From Hyalella azteca (Eukaryota > Arthropoda > Malacostraca > Amphipoda > Hyalellidae): a DNA stretch of 64,000 nucleotides. The stretch's first letter is position 1. Every line of letters starts with the position of its first letter. Positions 49,601 through 57,904 of this stretch are shown here, piece after piece. The DNA is taken from assembly GCF_000764305.2 (NCBI RefSeq), contig NW_025935237.1, positions 1 through 64,000 of the forward strand. The letters are read 5' to 3'. A program made the position numbers and the translations under genes. Under the pieces are notes generated by a model. That model was not told the origin of the DNA, ran no database searches, and saw nothing but the letters and a program-made list of their open reading frames with translations.

Positions 49601-52600
49601 GTCTCCCGACTTCCTCCTACACACCACGACTCCCTCCCACTCGCGCCCGCGTCGCAGTTGCAGGTTAATTGCTTCAGAAATGTCGAGCCCGACCTGCACC
49701 ACGGCAATAATATCAAGAATTTATTAATTCCCACATATTTATAATATTATTTAATATTATTAATATTTAAAACTTGCAGCAAAATGTTTAGGCTGACCTG
49801 CACGACGGTAATAATATCAAGAATTTATTAATTTAAGCATATTTATGATAATATTATTTAATACTAATAATATTTGAAAATTGCAGCAAAAGGATTGCTT
49901 AGCAATGTCGCACGGTCTAGAATAAATAAGACTAAAATTTTAAACTAAAAATAGACTGAAAATTTTTAAGCTATACTTTCACGGTTAATGGCCATTCTAA
50001 CGCGGCGCATGATGTTAATTCAAGACAAAAATTACTGCAACACGTGGTCATTAATTAATTAACAATTCTCAAATAAATTCATTAATACCTGAAGAAATTA
50101 ATCTTTATTATCGTAACCGGTGCAGACAATATGGTCTCCCTCGAGGAGAGTCTATCTTCCCAGCAACTGGCATGTCGTTAGGGCACGCACTCTATTGAAA
50201 TATTTGAAGAATATTTCAATAGATATTAAAATATTTGAAGTGTAAGGTGACAACGTATATTTTAAATAGATTTATGCTTGATAATACTTTATCAAGAATT
50301 TATTAGTTACAATTTATATCAATAATACCGTTATTTGACTTGACACGAAGCTGCCTCACATTCGATTTTGTATTACGAAGATTCAACATCCGTTTGAAGG
50401 GTCATTTCCTTTGCAATTTTGATTAACTAAATTTCAAAGAATTTAATATTAATATGCGTTACCGGTATTTTAGACTTGACAATTTAGCAGTCTGCGTGTC
50501 AAATGTAATGCCCCACTGGAAACAAACTCGAATAGCAACACCAATAATTTAGACGCAAAGACAACGTCAAGCGAATTTAAAATATCTTCAATAAACACTT
50601 AAGGATGACTAACTTATGTCTTCTTCTTAAATAACAACACTCAACGATGACTCACTTTTAGTTCCTTAAATAATAACACTTAACTAACTCACAATTTTAA
50701 CTCCTTATTCTGAAAAAAACACTGAACGATGACTCAATTTTGACTCGATCTTAAAAAAACACTAAACGATGACTCAATTTTGAATCTTTCTTAAAAAAAT
50801 ACTTAACGATGACACACTTTTCACTCCTTATTCTATACAAGCACTCAGTTAAGACTCACTTTTGACTCCTGCCTCTCGACAGGCCTATGGCCGTTGTTGC
50901 TAGACTCTTCCAAAGTTTCGAGCTCAGCCACCTTGGAGTCCCAAGGTTTGATGAGATGTTCAGATTTCCCCTCAAAATCTCGGTTAAAAATCTCTCCGGA
51001 AATACTATGCTGTTTTTTCAACTCTCCAGAAACACTTTGTTGTTTTTTCAACTCCCCCGGGACGCTTTGTTGTTTTTTCAACTTTTCCGGTACACTTTGC
51101 TGGTTAATAAACTCTTCGGAAATGCTCTCCTGTTTTTTAAACTCCCCAGTAACGTTTTGCTGTTTTTTCACCTCTTCCGAAACGCTTTGTTGTTTTTTAA
51201 GTTCGTTTCCCTTTATTTCCTGACGATGGTTGTCCGAACCATGCACCTCCCAGATGCTCCTGCCAAGCACGTCGTTCGCCGTGTAGCCTAGCAGCGTCTC
51301 GCACGATTTGTTGATAAACTACAACAAGAAAATAAATTAATGATTCGCATCATAATAGATTAAAGAAAAATAAGGTTTTCAAATCTCACAATAATTTTCA
51401 TCTTTTAAACAGAAAACAAGGTATGTGATCACAGGATAACTTACATCTAATATTGAGGATAAACATAGCTGGCAATTATTCTATAACATCGTTGGGTTAA
51501 TGATTGGATCTGATAGCTTGTATACTGTTAAAAAAAGGTGAAAAAAGGTCTGACCGGCGTTCTACTGGCCAATCAGACTTTTAAAACAAACCGTTTCGCC
51601 GTTTTTTTTACAAATGTGGAACGCACTTTGAATGTTAAATTTCGCAGAAAATTAGAAAAGACGGCAACACGGTGTTTTTTAAACGTTCCAGTCGGCCATT
51701 GTAATGTTAATAAGACCGTTTACGGCGATTTTTCGAAGTGTCCACAAAGCCACACCTGTATCCTGTGGTTGCTGTCAGTGATGTGCACAGCGTCTCTACA
51801 GCTGTCTAGAGCTGCAAAAACTGCTTGCATCGCACGCATCTGCAGCTGAGTCAGCAGCTCTCCTCTCTCAAGCTGCAGCAGCTCGGCTGTTACAACTGCT
51901 ACGCTGCAGCTCTCGTTTACAAGCTGTAACAAATACTTGTATAAAGAGATCAGCTGCATTGCAATTTTAGGAGAAAACTTGCACGCAGAGATGAGCTACA
52001 TAACAATCTTAACGTAAAGTTCTCAGATCATAGAACACTTCATGGCAAGAAAAATTTCATGTGTAAAATAATGCATATACGAATACGAGGATTAGTAGCA
52101 GGTGAAATTCAACATCATTGCAGTTCAACATAATCGCAGTTCAACATAATCACAGTTCAACATAATCGCAGTTCAACATAATCGCAATTCAACATAATCG
52201 CAGTTCAACATAATCGCAGTTCAACATAATCGCAATTCAATATAATCGCAGTTCAACATAATCGCAGTTCAACATAATCGCAATTCAACATAATCGCAAT
52301 TCAACATAATCGCAGTTCAACATAATCGCAGTTCAACATAATCGCAGTTCAACATAATCGCAGTTCAACTCACCCTGTTGACTCCGCTCTCAAGAAGCGA
52401 TACCACAGCGTCACACTCCTTCTCGCAGAAACTGTACAAAAATAACAATTGTTAACTTCACAGTGACAAGAAAATCATAAATCAAAAGCAGCCAAAATGA
52501 CATTCGTATCCATCAAATTCACTTAAAAACATTCTTGAAAGAAGAGGCGACATTTTGAATTATTTCTTCAAACGAAGAGACGGAATTTTCCAGCACTAAA

Positions 52601-55600
52601 GCTACTTATTACATGCAATTAAAGCAAAATTTATGGAGGCTCAACATTATTATGAACGAAACAGCCTAAGCTTTGAAGGCTTGAGTATACAAGCGTTCAT
52701 CACTCATTTAACGAAATTCTGAACTTTTGTGGATGCTGAAGCTTGTGTCAACAACGGAGAAAAGAACGCTAATAGGTAACGAGTTAATTATTTTGACCTT
52801 TAATTACAACTATGAAAGAGCTTTCTTTAATTTTTCATCGCAATTCTTAAATTGCGCGAGCGCTGAAACATTTCTCTGAAAACGGAGAAGAGTTCACCTT
52901 TATTCATAATGCTTTTACAGCTTTTTGTGAAGAAGCTCTTCACAACGAAATAAAATTTAATTTGATTTTAAATTAAAACTGAGTTTTTTTCACTAAGAGA
53001 ATGATAGGTTGCTTGATCTCGCTTCTTATTGGTGCAATCTTAGGTCATTGATCTCATTTTAGTGCATTCTCATTCGTCTATTTTTTGTAATGATATTCCT
53101 AACAAGATACACTCAAAGAAATTATTGGCTCGTTGTCCAAAGGGCGATGCACTTTCTTTTCCCTTTTGTGAATCATACCTACCAAGTTTGGCCCGGCAAA
53201 AGGTGGTAACAGTTCTACGTCTGCTCTCTAATCGTGCAGTGATTAGAGAGCAGACATGTCAAATAAAAATATAACTCAGTACTAACTGCAGCGAGTGACA
53301 GAGAGCGTATTTTCTCGTCGACGAAAACGCGAAGTCACGGACAGACAGACGGACGAACATGACAAGCACAATAGCACCTTTTTTATATAAATAAGAAAAA
53401 TGCGCTAAAATCATGTGTCATATCAATTATGCCCTATTGTCCCAAATAGTTGGGACAATATGGCATAATTTTTTCTGAGTGTATAAGCGATCTCACTTCT
53501 TCTTGACGACGGTGACGATGGTTGGCAAGATGGCGGCCTTGGAGGACCTGACCGCCCTTGCGAGGTTACCAACCACCAAGGTTCTGGGCGACCTGCCGTC
53601 CACCACCACCAGGTGAGGGGCCTGGGCGCCCACCTGCTTCAGCGCCTGCGTCACCAAAAAAAAAAAAACTGGTACTGAAAAAAAGGTTTTTACCCCGGTT
53701 TATTCCTGTTTTTTTAAACAATTTTGACAAATACCGGGATTTTAGACCGGGGTTGAAAAAAGATTTAAACCCGGTTTATTCCGGAGGTTTTGACAATTTT
53801 GAGAAATACCGGGATTTTAGACTCGTGTTTTCGTTTTTATTTTTCGTTTGGTTTAGGTTTTTTAAAATGGGGTATTGGGAAAGAAAACATGACAATGGGG
53901 TTAAAAACAGCTCAAAATTTCAAAATAAACGAGAATATAAGAGAACTGCTAAATTAGAATCAGATAAATATCGTATATGAACGATATGAGGGTGGCGTCC
54001 CGGAAAAATCCACATATTTCACATTATTTGTGAAATATCAACATTATTTCATTGCTAACAATGTCACTTATAAAAATTCGGCTAATTATGTATATAATAT
54101 TATTTAAATTATAAAATTAAATTAATTAATTTAATTTCAATAACATTATTAATAATAAGAGCAACACGTCTAAAAAATAATTAAGTTATAAATCAAATTA
54201 AAATTTTTGATTATATATGTGAGTATTGAGCATATAATATAATTGAATTTTAAACTAAATCCAACAATAATATACGATTATTAATAATATTAGAGCATGA
54301 ATGAGACGAAGTGAGACCTGATCTTGAGACGTGACCGCGGCGACCTCCATGCCGCGCTTGGCGCAGGCCTCCTGCCACGCCTCGCTGACGCCGTCGTGCC
54401 GAGGGAACACCAACAGAACCTGACAACAGGAACATGTCAGCAACAGGAACATGACACCTGCAGCAACGGGTCAGCTGCAGCAACAGGAACATGTCAGCAA
54501 CAGGAACATGTCAGCTGCAGGAACAGGAACGTGTCAGCTGCAGCAACAGGAACGTGTCAGCTGCAGCAACAGGAACATGTCAGCAACAGGAACATGTCAG
54601 CTGCAGCAACATGTCAGCAACAGGAACATGTCAGCGGCGGCAACGTGTCAGCTGCAGCAACGTGTCAGCTGCAGCAACAGGAACATGTCAGCTGCAGCAA
54701 CAGGAACATGTCAGCAACAGGAACATGTCAGCTGCAGCAACGTGTCAGCTGCAGCAACATGTCAGCTGCAGTAACGTGTCAGCTGCAGTAACGTGTCAGC
54801 TGCAGTAACAGGAACATGTCAGCTGCAGCAACGTGTCAGCTGCAGCAACATGTCAGCTGCAGCAACGTGTCAGCTGCAGCAAAATATCAGCTGCAGAAAC
54901 ATGTCAGCTACAGTAACGTGTCACCTGCAGCAACAGGAACATGTCAGCTGCAGCAACAGGAACATGTCAGCTGCAGCAACAGGAACATGTCAGCTGCAGC
55001 AGCAGGAACGTGTCAGCTGCAGCAACAGGAACGTGTCAGCTGCAGCAACAGGAACATGTCAGCTGCAGCAACAGGAACGTGTCAGCTGCGGCAACAGGAA
55101 CGTGTCAGCTGCGGCAGCAGAAGTACTGAGATAATCTTCAGGTTCTCAAAAAAATGATTTTGTTCAAGTTCAATTAACAATAATAATTGAACTTGAACAC
55201 AACTCAAATATTAAGTTATTTAAAACGCTCGCCTCACCTTCCAGTTTGGAGTCGAGAGTCTCATGGGGCCAAGATGGGCGGCTGATGGGTCCCCCTGCAC
55301 ATTATTGCACGAATTGTTGTTATATTTCCATAATTTGTTCTAATAAATTGCAGAAATTGAGGCGGAAAGGACGTTAACTCATGATATGTTTATTAAAGAA
55401 GCTATGGTCTTTTTTTATCCATGTAGTAAAAAAACTAGAGTGAGAAAACACAAGATATGTTGATAATGTGCATCAACGCATCACTATTAAATTTGTGTGA
55501 TTATGTTCTACTACTCATCTCGATGCTTGTGTTACTTTACTCCTTGTGTTACTATACTCCTTGGGTTGCTTTAGAACTCGCAATGCTCCACGCTATACTG

Positions 55601-56889
55601 CACGGGTCCATGCTATACTGTACGGTCCATGCTATACTGTACGGTCCATGCTATACTGTACGGTCCATGCTATACTGTAAGGTCCATGCTATACTGTACG
55701 GGTCCATGCTATACTGTACGGGTCCATGCTATACTGGTCTCTTATACACATCTAGATGTGTATAAGAGACAGATGCTATACTGCACGGGTCCATGCTATA
55801 CTGTACGGTACATGCTATACTGTACGGCTCCATGCTATACTGTACGGGTCCATGCTATACTGCACGGGTCCATGCTATACTGCACGGCTCCATGCTATAC
55901 TGCACGGCTCCATGCTATACTGTACGGTTCATTCTATACTGTACAGGTCCATGCTATACTGCACGGCTCCATGCTATACTGCACGGGTCCATGCTATACT
56001 GCACGGCTCCATGCTATACTGCACGGCTCCATTTTAATCTGTGCGGTCACATAAAATCTCCAAAAAGTTATATAGGTGGCGCGGTGCAATCTATTGGGCT
56101 TGAAGGCAATTTGCGGTGAGATTATCCAACGAGATCAAGAGACTTGCAGCCTCGCTGATGCTCACGCAGCCACGAATTCCTATCTTGATTAGCAAGCAGA
56201 TTAGGCAATTTCTTGAGCCAAGCCTCGCTGCCATTAAATGAAGATCTCGGGCGTAGCCATGTACGCAGATTGAATAAGGAAACTGCACTCGGAAGAAATG
56301 AGGAGATTTTGTTCAAATAGGGATGCAGTTTATGACCCTTGTGTGCGTCATCCTGGGCCTTTTTGGCTCGACATCAGAGTGCATCAGTGCTATGTGAATA
56401 AAGTGTGTCACTATTAAGACTAATTGACCCATTTATTTTTCTCAGAGTGCAATTTCCAAGTTGCAAAAATAATATGTCGTAAAATATCTTGATGATAGAT
56501 ATGGCTGAATACATTCTTGCAAGAAATAACACGATAGCAAGATCAACACATCTTTAACGGGATAAAAAAATTTAGAATAAATTTGCTTGCAGAACGTGAC
56601 ACAAGCGTGTCTATGCTTGGAAAATATATCAGTGACTTGAATTAACATAACCTCCATTGTCCTATCAAGAGATCACGATGCGGGAAAATTATACTTTGTA
56701 TCTTTTTCTACTCAAAATGTTTTAAAATCTAAATATTAATAAAATATGTTATATGCTAATAATAACTAAAAAGTATCAATAAAATATATTACGTACAAAT
56801 AGTAAAGCTTCTCACCTGAGGCGGCGTGTCCCATGCGACTGAGCGCACGACCGACAGACACTCGGGCACCGCAGCGCTGCCGTCCAAAC
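31417..56889 (-). CDS. PDE8: cAMP phosphodiesterase, PDE8 family (REC, PAS, catalytic), 5' end incomplete
   Basis: Eighteen phase-compatible exons encode 954 residues to the stop, here numbered from the first whole codon at 56887. Order: Ala/Pro-rich start; [11 protein letters not shown] leading into a receiver-like domain (about 35-145); PAS domain (about 165-400) interrupted by a coding minisatellite; a Ser-rich linker; [16 protein letters not shown] and [23 protein letters not shown]8 signatures; then the class I catalytic domain. Visible catalytic residues are His650 and His654 (HNSTH), His690 and Asp691 (HDVDHPG), Asp821 (KCADISNP) and the purine-contacting Gln873. PDE8 enzymes are known as high-affinity, IBMX-insensitive cAMP hydrolases. 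ARRQS (Ser467) is a canonical PKA-type site just before the catalytic domain, matching the position where PDE8A is phosphorylated by PKA. The C-terminal 35 residues are acidic and lineage-specific. No catalytic residue is missing. Confidence 0.96.
32413..32542 (-). CDS. PDE8: PDE8 exon, purine-binding Gln
   Basis: Encodes [20 protein letters not shown] followed by [17 protein letters not shown]; Gln873 is the invariant purine-contacting residue. Acceptor tttcgtag, donor GATG|GTCAGT. Confidence 0.96.
32700..32830 (-). repeat. PDE8: duplicate of a PDE8 exon acceptor (exon 32542)
   Basis: TCTTCTTGTGTCTACGGAAC repeats the exon start and acceptor at 32530-32550, and the following 130 bases repeat its upstream intron. 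Confidence 0.85.
33157..33318 (-). CDS. PDE8: PDE8 exon, third metal-ligand motif
   Basis: Fifty-four codons, phase 0/0. Encodes [20 protein letters not shown] and [12 protein letters not shown]; Asp821 is the metal ligand. The acceptor region is present three times in tandem. Confidence 0.97.
33290..33730 (-). repeat. PDE8: three copies of a PDE8 exon acceptor (exon 33318)
   Basis: GCGTCTCACCCACCGTCTTG, the first exon bases plus acceptor, occurs at about 33303, 33495 and 33675, each followed by TTAGCATTA and TAAATAAACAAATGAATGAA. Only the first is attached to a full exon. Confidence 0.92.
34944..35095 (-). CDS. PDE8: PDE8 exon, catalytic core
   Basis: Encodes [20 protein letters not shown] then [18 protein letters not shown], matching [20 protein letters not shown]. 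Acceptor ctttcactcag, donor GAG|GTGAGT. Confidence 0.97.
35095..35160 (-). repeat. PDE8: GTGAAAGTCATTCGG repeats at a PDE8 acceptor
   Basis: Three imperfect copies of GAGTGAAAGTCATT lie directly upstream of the exon at 35095 and supply its acceptor. Confidence 0.75.
35460..35560 (-). repeat. PDE8: duplicated PDE8 donor (exon 35537)
   Basis: ACTGACCGTTGTAAATGTTG followed by ACCCGAGC occurs at 35461 and 35531; the latter is the true exon end and donor. Confidence 0.9.
35537..35664 (-). CDS. PDE8: PDE8 exon, catalytic core
   Basis: Encodes [20 protein letters not shown] and [11 protein letters not shown], matching NELAVLYNDTAVLESHH. Acceptor tttatttgcag, donor AACG|GTCAGT. Confidence 0.96.
36193..36271 (-). 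CDS. PDE8: PDE8 exon, HDVDHPG motif
   Basis: Encodes [20 protein letters not shown] then HPGKN; His690 and Asp691 are metal ligands. Acceptor gcgttatag, donor AATAG|GTTAGT; phase 1 in, 2 out. Confidence 0.97.
36587..36745 (+). repeat. dispersed repeat A, copy 2
   Basis: TATAACTCAGTGCTCACTGC and GACGAAAACG core as at 6465, with an expanded GGACGGACAGAC tract. Confidence 0.75.
36831..37030 (-). CDS. PDE8: PDE8 exon, catalytic His motif 1
   Basis: Encodes [10 protein letters not shown] and [20 protein letters not shown], holding the proton-donor His650 and metal-binding His654. Acceptor tctacactag, donor GCAG|GTAGGA. Confidence 0.97.
37225..37322 (-). repeat. PDE8: 32 bp array near a PDE8 donor (exon 37349)
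   Basis: Three units GGCGTTCATATGTTCACCTT; on the - strand each carries AAGGTGAA, resembling the true donor AAAAG|GTGAGT just upstream. Confidence 0.75.
37349..37533 (-). CDS. PDE8: PDE8 exon, entry to catalytic domain
   Basis: Ser-rich lead followed by [20 protein letters not shown] and QLTEKR, aligned with ISQLLDNEESWDFNIFELE of human PDE8. Acceptor gatattcacag, donor AAAAG|GTGAGT; phase 0 in, 2 out. Confidence 0.94.
38187..38449 (-). CDS. PDE8: PDE8 exon, PKA-type site and PDE8 signature
   Basis: Encodes [40 protein letters not shown] and SKELYSPQL, near-identical to human PDE8A/B. Acceptor acattccacag, donor TCG|GTGAGT. Highly diagnostic for PDE8 over other PDE families. Confidence 0.96.
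38505..38645. repeat. dispersed repeat C, copy 2
   Basis: GGTCGGACCGGCGTTTTGGT, ATTTCGCCATTTTTTTCA and a closing GGGCAGCCACTGA. Confidence 0.6.
38650..41119. other. PDE8 intron; no exon seen
   Basis: Large AT-rich intron between the exons at 48772 and 38449; nothing coding recognised in this part. Confidence 0.5.
41124..41918. mobile_element. 795 bp element with TTAA target duplication
   Basis: Perfect ends GGGGAGCGTCTACCCTAAAA and inverse, each flanked by TTAA (41120-41123 and 41919-41922), the piggyBac-type target. Inside, a ~190 bp segment carrying TTAAAGCTGACATTCTG and CATGAAAGGGGGGCGG is duplicated in tandem. No transposase; a non-autonomous element. Confidence 0.85.
43471..43965. mobile_element. 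fold-back element with ~230 bp arms
   Basis: AAGGAATTTAAAAGCAAAGA is inverted at 43946-43965 and the arms pair through GAAAACGTTTCGGAGTCCAG and CCTAGGACTAAGTTGTTCAT to a ~30 base loop. Diverged pieces of its end recur near 32185, 50550 and 63706. Confidence 0.85.
44640..44820 (-). repeat. three copies of the cassette exon's 3' edge
   Basis: GATAGCCGTCCCTAAGGAGG plus the donor ATACCCTGAA occurs at about 44617, 44697 and 44781 at ~82 bp spacing. Confidence 0.9.
44785..44907 (-). CDS. PDE8: PDE8 candidate cassette exon
   Basis: GC-rich island with acceptor gggcgtcgcag and donor CAGG|GTATGT. Its 123 bases start and end in phase 1, exactly fitting the phase-1 junction between the exons at 48772 and 38449, so inclusion adds 41 residues ([13 protein letters not shown] ... 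[10 protein letters not shown]) without changing frame. An alternative acceptor at 44918 in a different frame hits a stop. The last 33 bases plus donor are repeated twice downstream in the intron. No homologue recognised; inclusion is inference. Confidence 0.5.
44928..46015. repeat. 1.1 kb array of 18/36 bp units with TACGTCA
   Basis: Alternating TTTATGGCTACGTCACAC and TTTATGGTTATGTCAACC units, about 30 pairs. Divisible by three, hence open on both strands, but repetitive composition and lack of splice context argue against coding. It abuts the acceptor of the candidate cassette exon. Confidence 0.93.
46016..48300. other. PDE8 intron; no exon seen
   Basis: Short degenerate repeats (TTCAAGCAGCGTACAAT) at 46200-46420; otherwise unremarkable AT-rich intron. 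Confidence 0.5.
48505..48690 (+). repeat. dispersed repeat B, copy 2
   Basis: GTTAGCCAATAACTAATGG, CGCCAATCACAGACGAGAAA, then a GCTACGTGTACTT / GCTACGTTTACTT minisatellite. Confidence 0.72.
48772..48941 (-). CDS. PDE8: PDE8 exon, Ser-rich linker
   Basis: Phase 2 in and 1 out, agreeing with neighbours. Encodes a Ser/Gly-rich linker ending [20 protein letters not shown]. Not strongly conserved; supported by frame, splice sites (cttacttacag; GACG|GTAAGA) and composition. Confidence 0.8.
48945..49345. repeat. ACTTTAAACTTGGGTG array and 140 bp duplication
   Basis: Short repeats of GCTTTAAACTTGGGTG start at the acceptor of the PDE8 exon at 48941; behind them a ~140 bp unit (ACACAACTTGAAGTTGAAAA ... 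TTTGCTAGCATTG) is present twice. Confidence 0.82.
49535..49585 (-). repeat. PDE8: duplicated PDE8 donor (exon 49560)
   Basis: CACACCTGGTATAGACAGTA is a copy of CACACCTGGTATATACAGGG, the exon end and donor, offset by about 20 bases. Confidence 0.75.
49560..49693 (-). CDS. PDE8: PDE8 exon, PAS C-terminal half
   Basis: Encodes [20 protein letters not shown], matching [20 protein letters not shown] of human PDE8. Acceptor gtggtgcag, donor AG|GTGTGT; phase 0 in, phase 2 out. Both edges are duplicated in the flanking introns. Confidence 0.92.
49685..49890 (-). repeat. PDE8: duplicated PDE8 acceptor (exon 49693)
   Basis: GACCTGCACCACGGCAATAA and the following ~90 bases recur at 49796 (GACCTGCACGACGGTAATAA), ending in both cases with TTGCAGCAAA. 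Confidence 0.88.
50580..50860 (-). repeat. PDE8: ACGATGACTCACTTTT array at a PDE8 donor (exon 50860)
   Basis: Five or six degenerate units (AACGATGACTCAATTTTGAC) run up to the donor, whose own sequence AAGACTCACTTTTGACTCC is the first unit. Confidence 0.82.
50860..51318 (-). CDS. PDE8: PDE8 exon, PAS core with coding minisatellite
   Basis: 153 codons, phase 0/0; acceptor ttgttgtag, donor TCAAAA|GTGAGT. Begins [20 protein letters not shown] (PAS), then carries seven degenerate decapeptides of the form [10 protein letters not shown] (residues 243-312; bases 50989-51198) and an acidic stretch before the PAS domain resumes in the next exon. About 115 residues replace a loop of about 30 in human PDE8. 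Confidence 0.9.
50989..51198 (-). repeat. PDE8: 7 x 30 bp coding minisatellite in PDE8
   Basis: Thirty-base units (plus-strand form TTGTTGTTTTTTCAACTC) encode seven KKQQS-type decapeptides, residues 243-312, within the PAS exon. Confidence 0.92.
51540..51720. repeat. dispersed repeat C, copy 3
   Basis: GGTCTGACCGGCGTTCTACT, AAACCGTTTCGCCGTTTTTT and later AAAAGACGGCAACACGG. Confidence 0.62.
51756..51923 (-). CDS. PDE8: PDE8 exon, REC-PAS linker helix and PAS start
   Basis: Fifty-six codons, phase 0/0. [20 protein letters not shown] and [20 protein letters not shown] align closely with human PDE8 (ELIQIEHGEVRSQFKLRA, VFTALDHCHEAIEITSDDH). Acceptor tttgttacag, donor CAG|GTGTGG. Confidence 0.94.
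52105..52372 (-). repeat. PDE8: 16 bp array, ~16 copies, at a PDE8 donor (exon 52374)
   Basis: Unit AACATAATCGCAGTTC; the final unit merges into the donor (plus-strand GTTCAACTCACC). No spacers, so not CRISPR-like. Confidence 0.93.
52374..52431 (-). CDS. PDE8: PDE8 exon, end of REC domain
   Basis: Short exon encoding [27 protein letters not shown] corresponds to LLHAGFNR in human PDE8. Acceptor tttgtacag, donor AGG|GTGAGT; phases 2 and 0. A 16 bp array begins at the donor. Confidence 0.9.
53266..53410 (+). repeat. dispersed repeat A, copy 3
   Basis: ATAACTCAGTACTAACTGC and GACGAAAACGCGAAGTCACG as in the other two copies. Confidence 0.76.
53497..53645 (-). CDS. PDE8: PDE8 exon, REC domain part 2
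   Basis: Encodes [10 protein letters not shown] (the strand carrying the position of the phospho-acceptor Asp) and [11 protein letters not shown]. Phase 0 in, phase 2 out; acceptor gtgacgcag, donor AA|GTGAGA. Confidence 0.88.
54318..54419 (-). CDS. PDE8: PDE8 exon, REC domain part 1
   Basis: Encodes [20 protein letters not shown] and on to SQDQ, aligned with the VLLIF strand and first helix of the PDE8 REC domain. Acceptor cctgttgtcag abuts a 700 bp tandem array; the donor (CAG|GTCTCA) is weak. Confidence 0.87.
54420..55125 (-). repeat. PDE8: 700 bp GTCAGCTGCAGCAACAGGAA array at a PDE8 acceptor
   Basis: Mixed 12, 17 and 23 bp units combining ACATGTCAGC, TGCAGCAAC and AGGA run right up to the acceptor of the REC exon at 54419. 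Open in three frames on + but purely repetitive. Confidence 0.92.
55238..55294 (-). CDS. PDE8: PDE8 exon, start of receiver-like domain
   Basis: Nineteen codons, phase 0/0; acceptor aatgtgcag, donor AAG|GTGAGG. Encodes [13 protein letters not shown]; the GPMRL motif precedes the REC domain in PDE8A/B. Confidence 0.88.
55580..56040. repeat. ~19 bp CCATGCTATACTGTACGG array
   Basis: More than 20 copies of CATGCTATACTGCACGGGTC variants in a PDE8 intron, interrupted by an adapter junction. Confidence 0.92.
55737..55772. other. Nextera mate-pair junction (assembly contaminant)
   Basis: GTCTCTTATACACATCT joined head to head with AGATGTGTATAAGAGACAG: two Tn5 mosaic ends as left by circularised mate-pair libraries. 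Array copy number around it is unreliable. Confidence 0.97.
56816..56889 (-). CDS. PDE8: PDE8 exon, N-terminal Ala/Pro region
   Basis: GC-rich exon in AT-rich surroundings; acceptor cattgcag, donor CCTCAG|GTGAGA. Encodes [20 protein letters not shown] then TPPQ; needs one base from the previous exon and ends in phase 0, matching the next exon. Confidence 0.75.
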
Positions 56890-57904
56890 CTGCAATGTTG
56901 TTTACACAGTTTTTTTATCCATGCAACGCAAGATAACAGTACGAACACTGATACTATACGAATAATATAATATAATAATTGTTATAATAATACAAAATAT
57001 ACTAGTCAAGTCTCACGCAAAGAAATGGGTGAGAGTTTATGAGAATAGCGATGCTCTTTTTGCCTCTGTGGGAGTAGATGTCTCAGCTTGGTTCGGGCGT
57101 CTATATAAGTGTTGGGTGCGCTATCTGGTCGTGCAGTAAGAAAGTGTGTCATTATTTTACACTATGCTCCATTCATTTTTCTGAGTGTGCACGTAGTAAA
57201 GTGGCCCTTAAACAATCAAGAGAAAGAGTAATATTTACATCAGAACATGACTAAAATGGTTAAATTAAATTTCCGTGTTAAATTTTAAATTCCTTGTAAA
57301 CATTTACAAGGAGAGGCAGATCGTTTGGCTAAATGATGCCAATTTTTTTGTAACAATCAGAAACGAACTTGGAACTAATTAAACGATGCTCAATAAACCA
57401 TATTATCAATCAAACGTTCATTAGTCCTTTTCACGTGATAGTAGACTCCAAGGTACGCATGAATAAGAAGACATTTAACTTGACCCATTCAACTTGGCCT
57501 TTCATTCCCTCAAGTTGACACGATGCTGACACGATCAACTGAATGAAAACAAGTTAAACTTTGATCTGTGTTGAATTCCATGAATAGAAACGAAGTTCTA
57601 CAGTAAATAAAGACGATTAAATAGAGAATAGAGGAAATTTTCAGTAAATAGAGACGTCGTTTACACAAGAGAAGCCCCTAATGAGGAAGGAAACCCAGGG
57701 CGTGGTGTAAACAAATGTCGCCATACCCATGAGGGCCCCAACTGTGACTAGAGAGAGACAAGGTCTAACCGATTAGTTTGGCATTTTCTAAGCGTATTCT
57801 GATAAAGCAAAAACATAAGTTTTGTGAGCCGTTGAAAATTGTGAATTGTAGGCGAGGTCAGCAGAGGTCGTATTTACAAGAATTGTTACGAGTTCGTAAC
57901 AATT

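Noticed and set aside
52105..52372. Regular short repeats resembling a CRISPR array
   Set aside because: Units are contiguous without unique spacers, the window is eukaryotic, and the array is a minisatellite at a PDE8 donor.
54324..55157. Several Gln/Ser/Cys-rich frames on the + strand
   Set aside because: All are readings of the GTCAGCTGCAGCAACAGGAA array; the real exons here are on the - strand.
55457..56119. Cys/Tyr-rich frames, including the peptide [11 protein letters not shown]
   Set aside because: Array translation; the peptide is the well-known translation of the Nextera mosaic-end junction.
56091..56316. Overlapping - strand frames of 64-65 codons
   Set aside because: Some codon-like texture ([20 protein letters not shown]) suggests a transposon scrap, but no motif could be assigned and no splice sites fit PDE8.
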